Shown here one piece after another: positions 32,249 through 41,166 of a stretch of DNA of 64,000 bases (position 1 is its first letter; each line of letters starts with the position of its first letter). The position numbers were made by a program, and so were the translations under genes. Source of the stretch: DASPMP01 sp035248725 (GTDB lineage Bacteria > Gemmatimonadota > Gemmatimonadetes > Gemmatimonadales > Gemmatimonadaceae); assembly GCA_035248725.1 (NCBI GenBank), contig DATFHG010000111.1:28823-92822 (forward strand). Reading direction: 5' to 3'. The notes under the pieces are model-generated. The model was not told the origin of the DNA. It was given only the letters and a program-made list of their open reading frames with translations, and did not search any database.

Positions 32249-34314
32249 GCCAACTGCTGCGCGACGACCTCCGCGATGTCGAGCACCTGCACGCTCGCAT
32301 CGCGGGACCTGGCGCCGTCGTTCATCATCGTCATGCAGAACGGACAGGCGACGGCGATGGTGTCCGCTCCGGTGGCCAGCAACTCGTCCACGCGCTCGGC
32401 GTTGATGCGCTTGCCGACGCGCTCTTCCATGAACATGCGCCCGCCGCCGGCGCCGCAGCACAAGCCGCGGTCGCGATGGCGTGGCGGCTCCACGAGGGTC
32501 ACGACGGGCAACGCGCGTCGCAGCGCTTCGCGTGGCGCGTCGTAGATGTCGTTGTAGCGACCGAGATAGCAGGAGTCGTGATACGCCACCGTGAGGCGCT
32601 TCCCTTCTTCACTCACCAGCGGCGCGCGTCCTTCCTGAAGCAAGCGCTCGATGTACGTGGAGTGATGGATGACCTCGTAACGGCCCCCGAGCTGCGGGAA
32701 CTCGTTGCCCAGTTGATGGAAACAGTGCGGGCAGCTGGTCACGATCGTGAGCACCTGGTACCGGTTCAGCGTCTGGATCGTGTCCTTTGCCAGCATCTGG
32801 TACAGGTACTCGTTGCCGAGCCGGCGCGCGGGATCGCCGTGGCAATGCTCCTCCTGACCGAGGATCGCGAAGCGGATGCCGCATGCCTGCATGATGCGCG
32901 CGAATGCGACGGTGATCTTCTTGGCGCGATCGTCGAACGACCCCATGCAACCGACCCAGAACAGCACGTCCGGCCGCTCGCCGCGCGCGTCCAGCTCCGC
33001 CATGGTCGGAATGCTCATGCCCTGCGCCCACTGCGCGCGGTCCGCGCGATTGAACGCCCACGGCGAACCGTTGCGCTCCAGTGACTCGAACGTCGGCTGC
33101 ACCTCGGCGGGAAAGCGGGATTCGCTGAGCACGAGGTAGCGCCGCATCTCGTTGATCACGTCGAGCTGATCGATCGAGACCGGGCACTCCTGCACGCACG
33201 CGCGACAGCTCGTACACGCCCACAGCTCGTCTTCCGAGATGTAGTTGTCGAGCAGGCGGTTCTCGAGCACCTGCGCCGGCGTCTTCGTTCCGGCGTCGGC
33301 CCCTTCGCCGTGCACGAACATGGGCCGAAGGAACTCCATGCGGTCGTCGCGCACCAGCGGTCCCTTCTCCATGAGACGCTGCCGGGTATTGACGATGATC
33401 TTGCGCGGGCTGAGGGGCTTGCCGGTGATGTTGGCCGGGCACGCCGCGGTGCAGCGGCCGCATTCCGTGCACGAATATCCGTCGAGCAGGTTCTTCCAAG
33501 TGAGATCGTCGACGTCCGAGGCGCCGAATTGCTCGACGTCCGCCTCGAGGTCCATGGGACGCATGACCGCGCGCTCGCCTTTCCAACTCGTGTTCGAGAA
33601 GAAAACGTTGAACAGCGACGATGCGACGTGCAGGTGCTTGGAATACGGCAGATAGTTGAGGAACGTCAGCACCAGCAGTGCGTGCGCCCACCACGTGATC
33701 CGGTAGCCGACCCAGGCAGACTCCGGATTCACGCGTGCGAGAGCGGCACCGAGTGCGCTCGATGCAAAGCGCGTGTCGGTCAACGCGCCCGGGCGCGCGA
33801 CGGCCAGGAATCCACCACTCAGGAGCAGCGTCACCATCAGCATGCCGATCATGCCGAGGATGATGTAGGCGTCGAGATGCTCGACGTTGTCGCCCTCGAG
33901 CCTGCGGGGGTGCAAAACGAGCCGGCGATAGTACGCGAACGCCACTGCGCCGAGAACGAATACCGCGAATGCATCCTGCGACAGCTGATAGGCGCCGTAC
34001 ACGCCGGCGGGCAGAAACCTGTCGTAACCGAATCCGGGAAAGATTCCCGCGACGATCAGCTCGATCGTGCCCGCGGTGAGCACGCAAAATCCCCAGAAGA
34101 TCGTGGCGTGCATGGCGCCGGCGATGGGCTCGCGAAGAATCTTGGCCTGCGCGATTCCCACGCGTAGCACGTTCCACACGCGATGTGCGGGACGATCCGT
34201 GCGCGGCTCGGCGTGTCCCAGCCGCATGTAGTGCACGAGCCGCTGCACGTTGAGGGCGAAGAATCCCGCCGCCGCGGCGACGACGACGAGGAAGACGACG
34301 TTTTCGGTCGTCAA
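32245..34314 (-). CDS. ETF:menaquinone oxidoreductase (EMO), membrane Fe-S protein
   Basis: 689 aa. Residues 1-230 hold about six membrane helices resembling the cytochrome b-type NarI/DsrM module. Two 4Fe-4S ferredoxin motifs follow (CTECGRCTAACP and CTSCRACVQECP), then two CCG-type cysteine-rich domains (SCPHCFHQLGNE region and CCGAGGGRMF) like HdrB/HdrD. It lies directly downstream of etfB and etfA with a TTGA overlap (TTG start), the known context of EMO proteins that pass electrons from ETF to menaquinone. It would thus link acyl-CoA oxidation to the respiratory chain at the cytoplasmic membrane. Confidence 0.88.
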   Translation of the reverse strand: MTTENVVFLVVVAAAAGFFALNVQRLVHYMRLGHAEPRTDRPAHRVWNVLRVGIAQAKILREPIAGAMHATIFWGFCVLTAGTIELIVAGIFPGFGYDRFLPAGVYGAYQLSQDAFAVFVLGAVAFAYYRRLVLHPRRLEGDNVEHLDAYIILGMIGMLMVTLLLSGGFLAVARPGALTDTRFASSALGAALARVNPESAWVGYRITWWAHALLVLTFLNYLPYSKHLHVASSLFNVFFSNTSWKGERAVMRPMDLEADVEQFGASDVDDLTWKNLLDGYSCTECGRCTAACPANITGKPLSPRKIIVNTRQRLMEKGPLVRDDRMEFLRPMFVHGEGADAGTKTPAQVLENRLLDNYISEDELWACTSCRACVQECPVSIDQLDVINEMRRYLVLSESRFPAEVQPTFESLERNGSPWAFNRADRAQWAQGMSIPTMAELDARGERPDVLFWVGCMGSFDDRAKKITVAFARIMQACGIRFAILGQEEHCHGDPARRLGNEYLYQMLAKDTIQTLNRYQVLTIVTSCPHCFHQLGNEFPQLGGRYEVIHHSTYIERLLQEGRAPLVSEEGKRLTVAYHDSCYLGRYNDIYDAPREALRRALPVVTLVEPPRHRDRGLCCGAGGGRMFMEERVGKRINAERVDELLATGADTIAVACPFCMTMMNDGARSRDASVQVLDIAEVVAQQLA

Positions 34315-35300
34315 TGCGCCTTCCTGGCCTCGCGCACGGCAGTGGTCAGCGCCGGAACGACCTCGAACACGTCGCCGACAATCCCATAGTCCGCGATCTT
34401 GAAGATCGGGGCGTCAGGATCCTTGTTGATCGCGACGATCGTCTTTGACGTCCGCATGCCCGCGAGATGCTGGATGGCGCCGGAGATGCCGACAGCGACG
34501 TACAATTGCGGGCTGACCTGGCGTCCCGTCTGGCCGATCTGATCGGAGTGCGGGCGCCAGCCTTCGTCCGTCACCGCGCGCGTCGCACCGACGGCCGCGT
34601 TGCCGAATGCGGCGGCGAGATCTTCGACGAGCTTGAAGTTCTCCGGTCCGCGCAGGCCACGTCCGCCGCTGACGATCACCGACGCTTCGCCGAGGTCCAG
34701 TTTGCCCTTCGCGCCCTCGATGATCTCTTTGACGACGACACGCTCCGCCGCAGGATCGGCAGCGGGCTGCATCGACTCCGTTTTCGCACTCCGCGGCGCG
34801 TCCTTCGGCGAGTACGCCGACGGCCGGATCGATATGACCGCCGGCGCTCCGGCGACGGTCAGCGTCACGATGACCTTGTTGGCGTATCCGGGATGTTTCA
34901 CGACGAGCGAGTCGCCGCTGCCGCTGACCTCGATCGCGTCGGACACGATGGGCGCGTCGAGCTTGGCCGCCAGACGAGGGCCCAGGTCGCGCCCCTGCGC
35001 CGAGAACGGCAGCAGCACGGCGCGATATCCAGCGCTCGTCGCTCGAGCCGCGATGGTGGCGGCGATCGACTCGCGCGCGTAGCGCGCGTACGCCGGATGC
35101 TCGCACGTGATGACGACGTCGGCGCCATGCTGGCCGAGCGTGGCGGCCTTCGCGCCGACTCCCGGCGCGCCCGCGACGAGCGCGTGCACTTCGCCGCCTC
35201 CCCATGCATCCACGACCGTGCGCGCGGCGGTCACCGTTTCGAGCGCGACCTTGCGGAGCTCCGTGCCGCGCGATTCCGCGAAAACGAGAATGTTCGGCAT
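34311..35300 (-). CDS. etfA: Electron transfer flavoprotein alpha subunit
   Basis: 329 aa. EtfA binds FAD and with EtfB carries electrons from acyl-CoA dehydrogenases. The C-terminal FAD domain is clear: SGGRGLRGPENFKLVEDLA, GATRAVTDEGWRPHSDQIGQTG, YVAVGISGAIQHLAG and INKDPDAPIFKIADYGIVGD. The N-terminal alpha/beta domain starts NILVFAESRG. The ATG shares its first base with the etfB stop (TGATG), and the stop overlaps the EMO TTG, so all three are one operon. A longer upstream frame is antiphase to etfB. Confidence 0.96.
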   Translation of the reverse strand: MPNILVFAESRGTELRKVALETVTAARTVVDAWGGGEVHALVAGAPGVGAKAATLGQHGADVVITCEHPAYARYARESIAATIAARATSAGYRAVLLPFSAQGRDLGPRLAAKLDAPIVSDAIEVSGSGDSLVVKHPGYANKVIVTLTVAGAPAVISIRPSAYSPKDAPRSAKTESMQPAADPAAERVVVKEIIEGAKGKLDLGEASVIVSGGRGLRGPENFKLVEDLAAAFGNAAVGATRAVTDEGWRPHSDQIGQTGRQVSPQLYVAVGISGAIQHLAGMRTSKTIVAINKDPDAPIFKIADYGIVGDVFEVVPALTTAVREARKAH

Positions 35301-36052
35301 CAGAGAACCTTCGCCTCGGTCTGCAGCAGCCGTACGAGCTCCGGTACCGCTGCTGCGCCCTGTCCCACGATACGCCCCGGCGGCCGATCCGGCGGCAGCT
35401 CCATCGACGTGACTGTGACACGCACAGGACCGAGCTGGGCGGGCTTCGTTTCGAGCGGTTTCTTCTTCGCCGCCATGATCCCCTTCAGCGACGGATATCG
35501 CGGACGCGCGATGCCTTCGTCGATCGTGACGACGGCGGGCAAGGAAAACTGCACGACCTCGCCGGCCCCTTCGAGCTCGCGACGCGCCGTTCCGCGCCCG
35601 TTCGCAATCTCCAGCGTCGACGCCGCGGTCACGCACGCCACGCCGAGGAGCTCGGCCACCGCCGTGCCGACGATACTGGCCGAGGTATCGAACGCGTACT
35701 TGCCGAAGAGAATCAGGTCGTATCCGCCGCCGTTGAGCTCCGCGGCGATCGCCTTCGCGACTGCCAGGCCATCGAACGGTGTCGTCTCGGTCTTCAGCTG
35801 CACGGCGCGATCCGCTCCCATGCTCATGGCCTTGCGCAGCGTTTCCTGGACGCTGTCCGGACCGACCGCGACGGCTACCGTTTCGCCCGGTCCTTGCTTC
35901 TCATTCATCTGCAGCGCGACTTCGACGGCATAGCTCGCGAAGTCGTCCATATCGAATTTCAACCCCGTCTCGTCGATCGCCGAGCGACCCGCGCCTATCT
36001 TGAAGCGCGATTCGGAGTCGGGCGTTCGCTTGATGCACACGGCAATTTTCAT
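35300..36052 (-). CDS. etfB: Electron transfer flavoprotein beta subunit
   Basis: 250 aa, the usual size. MKIAVCIKRTPDSE starts the alpha/beta fold; EVALQMNE and the AMP-binding region around LFGKYAFDTSASIVG are visible, and GIARPRYPSLKGIMAAKKKP is the typical recognition loop that docks on dehydrogenases. First gene of etfB-etfA-EMO. Its ATG overlaps, head to head, the ATG of the plus-strand gene in one CATG, so each promoter must lie inside the other coding sequence. TATCTT ends 8 bases before the ATG and is the likely -10 box. Confidence 0.95.
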   Translation of the reverse strand: MKIAVCIKRTPDSESRFKIGAGRSAIDETGLKFDMDDFASYAVEVALQMNEKQGPGETVAVAVGPDSVQETLRKAMSMGADRAVQLKTETTPFDGLAVAKAIAAELNGGGYDLILFGKYAFDTSASIVGTAVAELLGVACVTAASTLEIANGRGTARRELEGAGEVVQFSLPAVVTIDEGIARPRYPSLKGIMAAKKKPLETKPAQLGPVRVTVTSMELPPDRPPGRIVGQGAAAVPELVRLLQTEAKVL

Positions 36053-37436
36053 GGCGAGAAAAGATAGCGTCCTGCGAACGGCATTTCTGCTCTTGTCCGT
36101 CTTCGCGCTGCGACTCGATTCGCAGATCGTGGAGACGCCGATCGCGTTCGACAGCGCGGGGAAAGTTCTGAGCATCACGCCGGCGCTCGTCGACCGATTC
36201 CACCTCGGTGCGCCGGCCTGGCCCGTGACGGGAGCATTCGTCGAGGCTCGGCTGTACGGGGCGAGCAGCGGCGGCTCCACGCTGGTGGTGACGCGGCCCA
36301 GTGGCGCGCTCGAACGGTACGCGCTCAGCGACGAGGAGCGCGCCGCGCTCCGCACCGCCATCGATCAGGCGATGGCGACGTCAGGCGCCGTCGTGAGTGA
36401 AGTCTCTCCACAAGTCATCTCGCAGCCGGCGCGCGGGGCCTTCATCCGGAATCAGATGCTCCTGTCGGCTCTGGTCTATGGCCCCCTGCTGGCAACGCTG
36501 GCGAACGACGGGCGCACCGGCACGGCGATCTATCTCCTCACCGTCGCGGGCAGCTACTTCGCGCTCAGCGCGCTGCCGAAGACACTCGTCGTCACGCGCG
36601 CGCAGAATCACCTGGCGACCGACGGCGGGATACGGGGATACTTCCTCGCCAACGGCCTGCTGACGACATTTGGCGGCAGCGATCTCGACATCAAGGTCTA
36701 CAACTCGATCGGCCTCCTCGGCTCGGTCGGCATGTCGGTGATCGGCTTCAATCGCGGGCGCGGCATGACGGACGCGGACGCCAATGCCACCACGAAGTTT
36801 TCGACGTTCGCGGGACTCGGCGTGCTCGGTCTCCTCGGCATGACCGGGCAGGTGGACAGCGGACACGATCGACTGGTCGCCGGCGCGATGACCGCGTCGG
36901 GGATCGCGGGATATCTCGCCGGTCCGCTGTATCCGCGCCGCGCGTCGTACACGGTCACGTCGGGAGACGTGAGCACGCTCCTGGTGGGCGCCGTGCTCGG
37001 CGTCGCCGCGGGCGTGTCGCCGTTCGTCGAATACTCCGGCAGCGAGAACGCACCCTACGCGGCGGCAACGGCCGGCGGCCTGCTCGGGATCATCATCGCC
37101 GACCGCGCGCTGGCCCGGCCATTCGACTACGGATCGTCCGACGTCACGCAGCTGTGGCTCGGCACGGTCGCGGGCGCGCTCGTCGGGGGTGCGGTGGCGG
37201 TGTCGACGCAGCCGTCCGCCTCCGGCGCCACGGCGCTCGTGACGGCGGGTGGTATCGCCGGCGCGATCGCGGGCCATCGCTTCGCCGACCCCCCGCGCGC
37301 GCGCGCCAGGCAATCGCGCGCGTCGGAGACCGGAGCGCATCTTGGAACGGGACGTATGCGATTCGACCCGACGGCGCTCGCGTTCGCCGCGGTGCGCGTG
37401 CCCGGCCAGCACGCCGTCCTCTCGCTGCGCTTCTAG
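36051..37436 (+). CDS. Multi-pass hydrophobic protein of unknown function
   Basis: 461 aa; no family recognised. A signal-like start (LRTAFLLLSVFALRLDSQ) is followed by a soluble part to about residue 125. From residue 135 the sequence has about ten short Gly/Ala-rich hydrophobic segments (for example SALVYGPLLATLAND, YLLTVAGSYFALSAL, GLGVLGLLGMTG, LVGAVLGVAAGVSP, GLLGIIIADRALA), more like a glycine-zipper membrane protein than a transporter. The C-terminus ends in a strand-like HAVLSLRF, compatible with an outer-membrane location. The start overlaps that of etfB on the other strand; an upstream in-frame ATG at 36033 would extend into etfB. Confidence 0.65.
   Translation: MARKDSVLRTAFLLLSVFALRLDSQIVETPIAFDSAGKVLSITPALVDRFHLGAPAWPVTGAFVEARLYGASSGGSTLVVTRPSGALERYALSDEERAALRTAIDQAMATSGAVVSEVSPQVISQPARGAFIRNQMLLSALVYGPLLATLANDGRTGTAIYLLTVAGSYFALSALPKTLVVTRAQNHLATDGGIRGYFLANGLLTTFGGSDLDIKVYNSIGLLGSVGMSVIGFNRGRGMTDADANATTKFSTFAGLGVLGLLGMTGQVDSGHDRLVAGAMTASGIAGYLAGPLYPRRASYTVTSGDVSTLLVGAVLGVAAGVSPFVEYSGSENAPYAAATAGGLLGIIIADRALARPFDYGSSDVTQLWLGTVAGALVGGAVAVSTQPSASGATALVTAGGIAGAIAGHRFADPPRARARQSRASETGAHLGTGRMRFDPTALAFAAVRVPGQHAVLSLRF
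36061..36066 (-). promoter_or_regulatory. Leaderless-type -10 box of etfB
   Basis: TATCTT on the minus strand, 8 bases before the etfB ATG and inside codons 4-6 of the divergent gene. No clear -35 box. Confidence 0.45.
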
Positions 37437-37440
37437 ACGG

Positions 37441-38613
37441 CTACTTGAAGGCGTTGAGACCGGTCAGCGCCTGGCCGAGGACGAGCGAGTGCACGTCGTG
37501 CGTCCCCTCGTAGGTGTAGACGCTCTCGAGGTTGGCCATGTGGCGCATCGCGGAATACTCCGCGAGGATGCCGACGGCGCCGAGCAGACGGCGGCACTCG
37601 CGCGCGATGTCGGTGGCCATGCTGACGTTGTTGCGCTTGGCCAGCGACACCTGCTGCGGCGTGTACGACCCCGCGTCCTTCATGCGACCGAGGTGCAGCG
37701 ACACGAGCTGCGCTTTCACGATCTCGGTGAGCATGTCGGCCAGGCGCTCCTGCTGAATCTGGAAACCCGCGATCGGGCGATCGAACATCACGCGGTTCTT
37801 GCCATACGACAGCGCTTCCTCGAAGCACGCCATGGCGGCGCCGATCGCGCCCCAGGAGATGCCGTACCGCGCCTGCGTGAGGCACATGAGAGGACTCTTC
37901 AATCCGCCGGACGTCGGCAGCAGCGCGTCCGCGGGCAGATGCACGTCCTGGAATACCAGCTCACTCGTGTCGCTCGCCCGCAGCGACAGCTTGCCTTTCT
38001 GGTCACGCGACGTGAAGCCCTGCGTACCGCGCGGCACGACGAAGCCGCGAATGGACTTGTCGTCCGTGTCCCCGTGGGTTTTCGCCCAGACGACCGCGAT
38101 GTGAGCCGTGGACCCGTTCGTGATCCACATCTTCGCGCCGTTCAGCACCCACGTGCCATCCTTCTGCTGGCGCGCCATGGTGATCATGCCCGACGGATTC
38201 GATCCGTAGTCGGGTTCCGTGAGCCCGAAACAGCCGATGATCTCTCCCGCAGCCATCTTCGGTAGATAGCGCTTCTTCTGTTCCTCGCTGCCGAACGCAT
38301 AGATGGGGTACATGGCGAGCGCGCCCTGCACCGACGCGAACGAGCGCACGCCCGAGTCGCCGCGCTCCAGTTCCTGCATGATGAGCCCATATGCGACGTT
38401 GTTCAGTCCCGCGCACCCGTATTCCTCCGGCAGGTTCGCGCCGAACACTCCCAGCGATGCCATCTCGGGGACGAGCTCCGTCGGGAATTTCCCGTCGACG
38501 TAGTATTTGCCGATGATCGGCAGGACGCGCTCATCGACGAAGCGGCGCACGCTGTCGCGCACGGCACGCTCCTCCTCGGAGAGCAGCGATTCGATATTGA
38601 AGAAGTCGAGCAT
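37441..38613 (-). CDS. gcdH: Glutaryl-CoA dehydrogenase-type acyl-CoA dehydrogenase
   Basis: 390 aa. Acyl-CoA dehydrogenase fold with FAD-binding CFGLTEPDYGSNPSG and MWITNGSTAHIAVVWA. The features RSFASVQGALAMYPIYAFGSEEQK (in part) and YEGTHDVHSLVLGQALTG, with catalytic Glu at about 369, are those of glutaryl-CoA dehydrogenase, which oxidises and decarboxylates glutaryl-CoA to crotonyl-CoA in lysine and aromatic degradation. Electrons go to ETF, encoded 1.4 kb away with its quinone oxidoreductase. TAGCTT ends 6 bases before the ATG. Confidence 0.9.
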   Translation of the reverse strand: MLDFFNIESLLSEEERAVRDSVRRFVDERVLPIIGKYYVDGKFPTELVPEMASLGVFGANLPEEYGCAGLNNVAYGLIMQELERGDSGVRSFASVQGALAMYPIYAFGSEEQKKRYLPKMAAGEIIGCFGLTEPDYGSNPSGMITMARQQKDGTWVLNGAKMWITNGSTAHIAVVWAKTHGDTDDKSIRGFVVPRGTQGFTSRDQKGKLSLRASDTSELVFQDVHLPADALLPTSGGLKSPLMCLTQARYGISWGAIGAAMACFEEALSYGKNRVMFDRPIAGFQIQQERLADMLTEIVKAQLVSLHLGRMKDAGSYTPQQVSLAKRNNVSMATDIARECRRLLGAVGILAEYSAMRHMANLESVYTYEGTHDVHSLVLGQALTGLNAFK

Positions 38614-38619
38614 GCCGGA

Positions 38620-38625
38620 AAGCTA
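38620..38625 (-). promoter_or_regulatory. Leaderless-type -10 box of gcdH
   Basis: TAGCTT on the minus strand, exactly 6 bases before the ATG, in the 23-base gap after the SprT-like gene. Confidence 0.5.
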
Positions 38626-38636
38626 GCGGCGGCCGA

Positions 38637-39344
38637 CTACGCGGCCACGGTACGCCTCGCGAGCGGGGAGATTCCGATCTCCCGCGCTTTCTTTCGGAAG
38701 GTGCGTCCATGGTCGATCGCCATGCCGCGCTCGTCCTGCCACTGGTGCACCATCTCGTGCAACAACGTGTGCAGGGCTTCATCCCAGCCGTGGGCGCGCA
38801 GGTGTCGTCGGCTGATGGCGATCTCCGCGGGCTCGCCGGCGCGCGTCGCCGCGGTGTAATGCCCGAGGCGTGCACGCATCCGCCGCGAGACGCGCACCTG
38901 GAGCGCGCGCAGGGCCCCGCCAAAGAACTGCTCGTTATACCGCGCGTGCCACTCGGTCAGCCGTTCGGCGAGGCGCTGGTCGTCGGGATGAGTGCCGTTG
39001 CGCGGTCGCACCGGCGCCTGTGTCTCGATCGGGTACTCGAGCAGCCGGCGGCGCGCGCGCAAGCGCTCACTCCGCGTGGTGCCCTCCACGAACCGGACGA
39101 TGGCGAAGAGCACCTCATCCGGTGCGTCGAGATATCCCTCGTGCACACGCAGCTCGTTCGCTCCGAAGCTCACCATCACATTGCGGTTGTTGGTCAGCCG
39201 GCATCGCGTAATGCGGCGCAAGCCGAGCGCGCGCAGCCGCGTGAACAGATCCTCGGCCGTGCGCGGCGCGGAGCGCAGCACCAGCGTGAGCTGTGTAGGA
39301 TGGGCGGGCGCGATGTCGCGCGGCCGCGCTACCGGTCGAAGCAT
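38637..39344 (-). CDS. SprT-like zinc metalloprotease-fold protein
   Basis: 235 aa. The C-terminal part has the SprT-like HExxH in LLHEMVHQWQDERG followed by a third zinc His in DHGRTFRKKAREIG. Upstream is the YNEQFFGGAL block typical of the family's start. The N-terminal 100 residues (RLRALGLRRITRCRLTNNRN, YLDAPDEVLFAIVRFVEG) are a helical/beta region without a known name. Function may be proteolysis of DNA-protein cross-links as in SPRTN, but bacterial SprT roles are poorly known. The start overlaps the upstream phosphoesterase stop by 16 bases. Confidence 0.82.
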   Translation of the reverse strand: MLRPVARPRDIAPAHPTQLTLVLRSAPRTAEDLFTRLRALGLRRITRCRLTNNRNVMVSFGANELRVHEGYLDAPDEVLFAIVRFVEGTTRSERLRARRRLLEYPIETQAPVRPRNGTHPDDQRLAERLTEWHARYNEQFFGGALRALQVRVSRRMRARLGHYTAATRAGEPAEIAISRRHLRAHGWDEALHTLLHEMVHQWQDERGMAIDHGRTFRKKAREIGISPLARRTVAA

Positions 39345-40156
39345 CGATGCGGACCGGGGACGAAGCTGTGCGCTTCGGCGGACCAGATGAGGGTGTGCAC
39401 GTCGATGTCGGTCGCGGAGATGCTGATGACGTTCACGGACGATGGCCGGCCGCCGCGCGCGCGATTCGAGATCGTGCCCGCCGTCGAGATGATCGTCCCC
39501 TTCTTCGTGTGCTCGATGTAATGAACGGCTTCCTGGTGGTCGTGGCCGCAGAGCACGAGATCCACTCCCAGCTCCGCGAACGCACCGAGGATGCGATTCG
39601 TGTGCCGCAGACCGTGGCGCTGCGACAGCTCGCCTTTCACGGGGTTGTGATGCATGACGATGATGCGCGCGTCGCCGTCGGGAGACCTGGCGAACTCCGC
39701 GGCCGCGCGGGCGATCTGTCCCTCACGCACGTGTCCCATCACGGACAGATCGCGCATGTTCCACGTGAGCGTCTCGCGGATGATGCCGTGGCAGGTGTTG
39801 ATGCCGACGAAGGTCGCGCCCGGGATGCGCAGCGTCGGCTCGATGTCGTCCGCGATGTACGCGCGGTATTTGCGCAGCAGCTTGCGGTCGTCGCCCATCC
39901 CCATGGGCGAGAACCACCACTGCACGTCGTGGTTGCCGGGCACCATGATGACCTTGGCCACGCGCTCGGCATGTTTCACGAAGGCGCGGGCGCGCTGGAA
40001 CTCCCCCGACCGCGCCCGCTGCGTGAAGTCGCCGGAGATCGCGACGACGTCGAAGCGCTTCTCCTGAATGAACGCCTCGATCGCCTCGTACTGCTCCGGG
40101 ACGGCGGGATGGCCGAAGTGGAGATCGGAGCAGTGAAACAGCCCGATCGTGCTCAC
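39329..40156 (-). CDS. Calcineurin-like phosphoesterase (CpdA-like class III)
   Basis: 275 aa. All five metallophosphoesterase blocks are present: HCSDLHFGH, ISGDFTQRA, MVPGNHDVQWW, VMHHNP and LCGHDHQE. This arrangement resembles class III cyclic-nucleotide phosphodiesterases and related enzymes; substrate is unproven. GTG start overlaps the isocitrate dehydrogenase stop as GTGA. If it degrades cAMP, it would be relevant to the CRP-like operator at 45804, but that connection is speculative. Confidence 0.87.
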   Translation of the reverse strand: MSTIGLFHCSDLHFGHPAVPEQYEAIEAFIQEKRFDVVAISGDFTQRARSGEFQRARAFVKHAERVAKVIMVPGNHDVQWWFSPMGMGDDRKLLRKYRAYIADDIEPTLRIPGATFVGINTCHGIIRETLTWNMRDLSVMGHVREGQIARAAAEFARSPDGDARIIVMHHNPVKGELSQRHGLRHTNRILGAFAELGVDLVLCGHDHQEAVHYIEHTKKGTIISTAGTISNRARGGRPSSVNVISISATDIDVHTLIWSAEAHSFVPGPHRCFDR

Positions 40157-41166
40157 AGCCGCTCGATGATCGCGTCCGAGAATTCGTCGGTGGACGCGGT
40201 TCCGCCGAGGTCGCGCGTGACGTGCTGCCGCTCACGGATCACCGTCTCGAAAGCACGCCGGATCTTCAGGGCGCGCTCACCCTGTCCCAGATGCTCGAGC
40301 AACATGCAGCCGGCCAGCACGAGCGCGCCGGGATTCGCGATGCCCTTGCCGGCGATGTCCGGTGCAGTGCCATGGACGGCCTCGAAGATGGCGCCGTGAA
40401 GGCCGATGTTCGCGCCGGGCGCGAGACCAAGGCCGCCGACGAGCCCGGAGATCTCGTCCGAGAGAATGTCGCCGAAGAGGTTCGTGGTGACGATGACGTC
40501 GAACCGCTCGGGATTGAGCACGAGGTTCATGGCCATCGCGTCGACGATGCGCTCCTCGAACTCCACGCGACCGTTGTACTCCCGCGCAATCTGCCGCCCC
40601 ACGTCCAGAAACAATCCCTGCGAGAATTTCAGGATGTTCGCCTTGTGGACCAGAGTCACCTTCTTGCGGCGGTGCTTCACGGCGTACTCGAACGCGTAGC
40701 GGCAGATGCGCTCGGCACCAGCACGCGTCACGATCGCGATCGACTCCGCCGCGGCGCGTGGGTCGTCCCCGATCTTGATGTAGTGCTCCACGCCGACGTA
40801 CAGCCCTTCCGTATTCTCGCGGATCAGCACCAGATCGAGATTGTCGTACCGGCCGCCGGGTACGATCGAATACGCGGGACGCACATTCGCGTACAGGTCG
40901 AACGTCTTGCGCAGCGCGACGTTGATCGATCGATAGCCTTCGCCGACCGGCGTCTCGAGTGGACCTTTGAGCGCGACGCGGGTCCGTTTGATGGAGTCGA
41001 GCGTCGCGTCGGGAATCGGATCGCCGAACTTCGCGACCGCCGCCATGCCGGCGGACTGGACATCCCATTGGATGTCGGCGCCGGCCGCCTCGAGGATACG
41101 GACCGTGGCAGCCGTGATGGACGGCCCGATGCCGTCACCGGGAATGAGCGTGACCGGTGTGCTCAT
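40153..41166 (-). CDS. NAD-type isocitrate dehydrogenase (short, IDH3-like)
   Basis: 337 aa member of the isocitrate/isopropylmalate dehydrogenase family. VTLIPGDGIGPSI opens the fold; the substrate loop RSINVALRKTFDLYANVRP has the S-x-N-x-x-LR pattern of isocitrate enzymes, unlike isopropylmalate dehydrogenase. LIRENTEGLYVGVEH, the Mg-binding TTNLFGDILSDEISGLVGG and the HGTAPDIAGKGIANPGA nucleotide loop are complete. The GTAPDIAGKG context suggests NAD use. It starts with an ATGA overlap with the lipoprotein gene, so it is the second gene of a four-gene operon. Confidence 0.9.
   Translation of the reverse strand: MSTPVTLIPGDGIGPSITAATVRILEAAGADIQWDVQSAGMAAVAKFGDPIPDATLDSIKRTRVALKGPLETPVGEGYRSINVALRKTFDLYANVRPAYSIVPGGRYDNLDLVLIRENTEGLYVGVEHYIKIGDDPRAAAESIAIVTRAGAERICRYAFEYAVKHRRKKVTLVHKANILKFSQGLFLDVGRQIAREYNGRVEFEERIVDAMAMNLVLNPERFDVIVTTNLFGDILSDEISGLVGGLGLAPGANIGLHGAIFEAVHGTAPDIAGKGIANPGALVLAGCMLLEHLGQGERALKIRRAFETVIRERQHVTRDLGGTASTDEFSDAIIERL

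Noticed and set aside
40153..41166. Isopropylmalate dehydrogenase (leuB)
   Set aside because: The substrate loop has S-x-N-x-x-LR and no LeuB-type Arg loop; no leucine genes are nearby.
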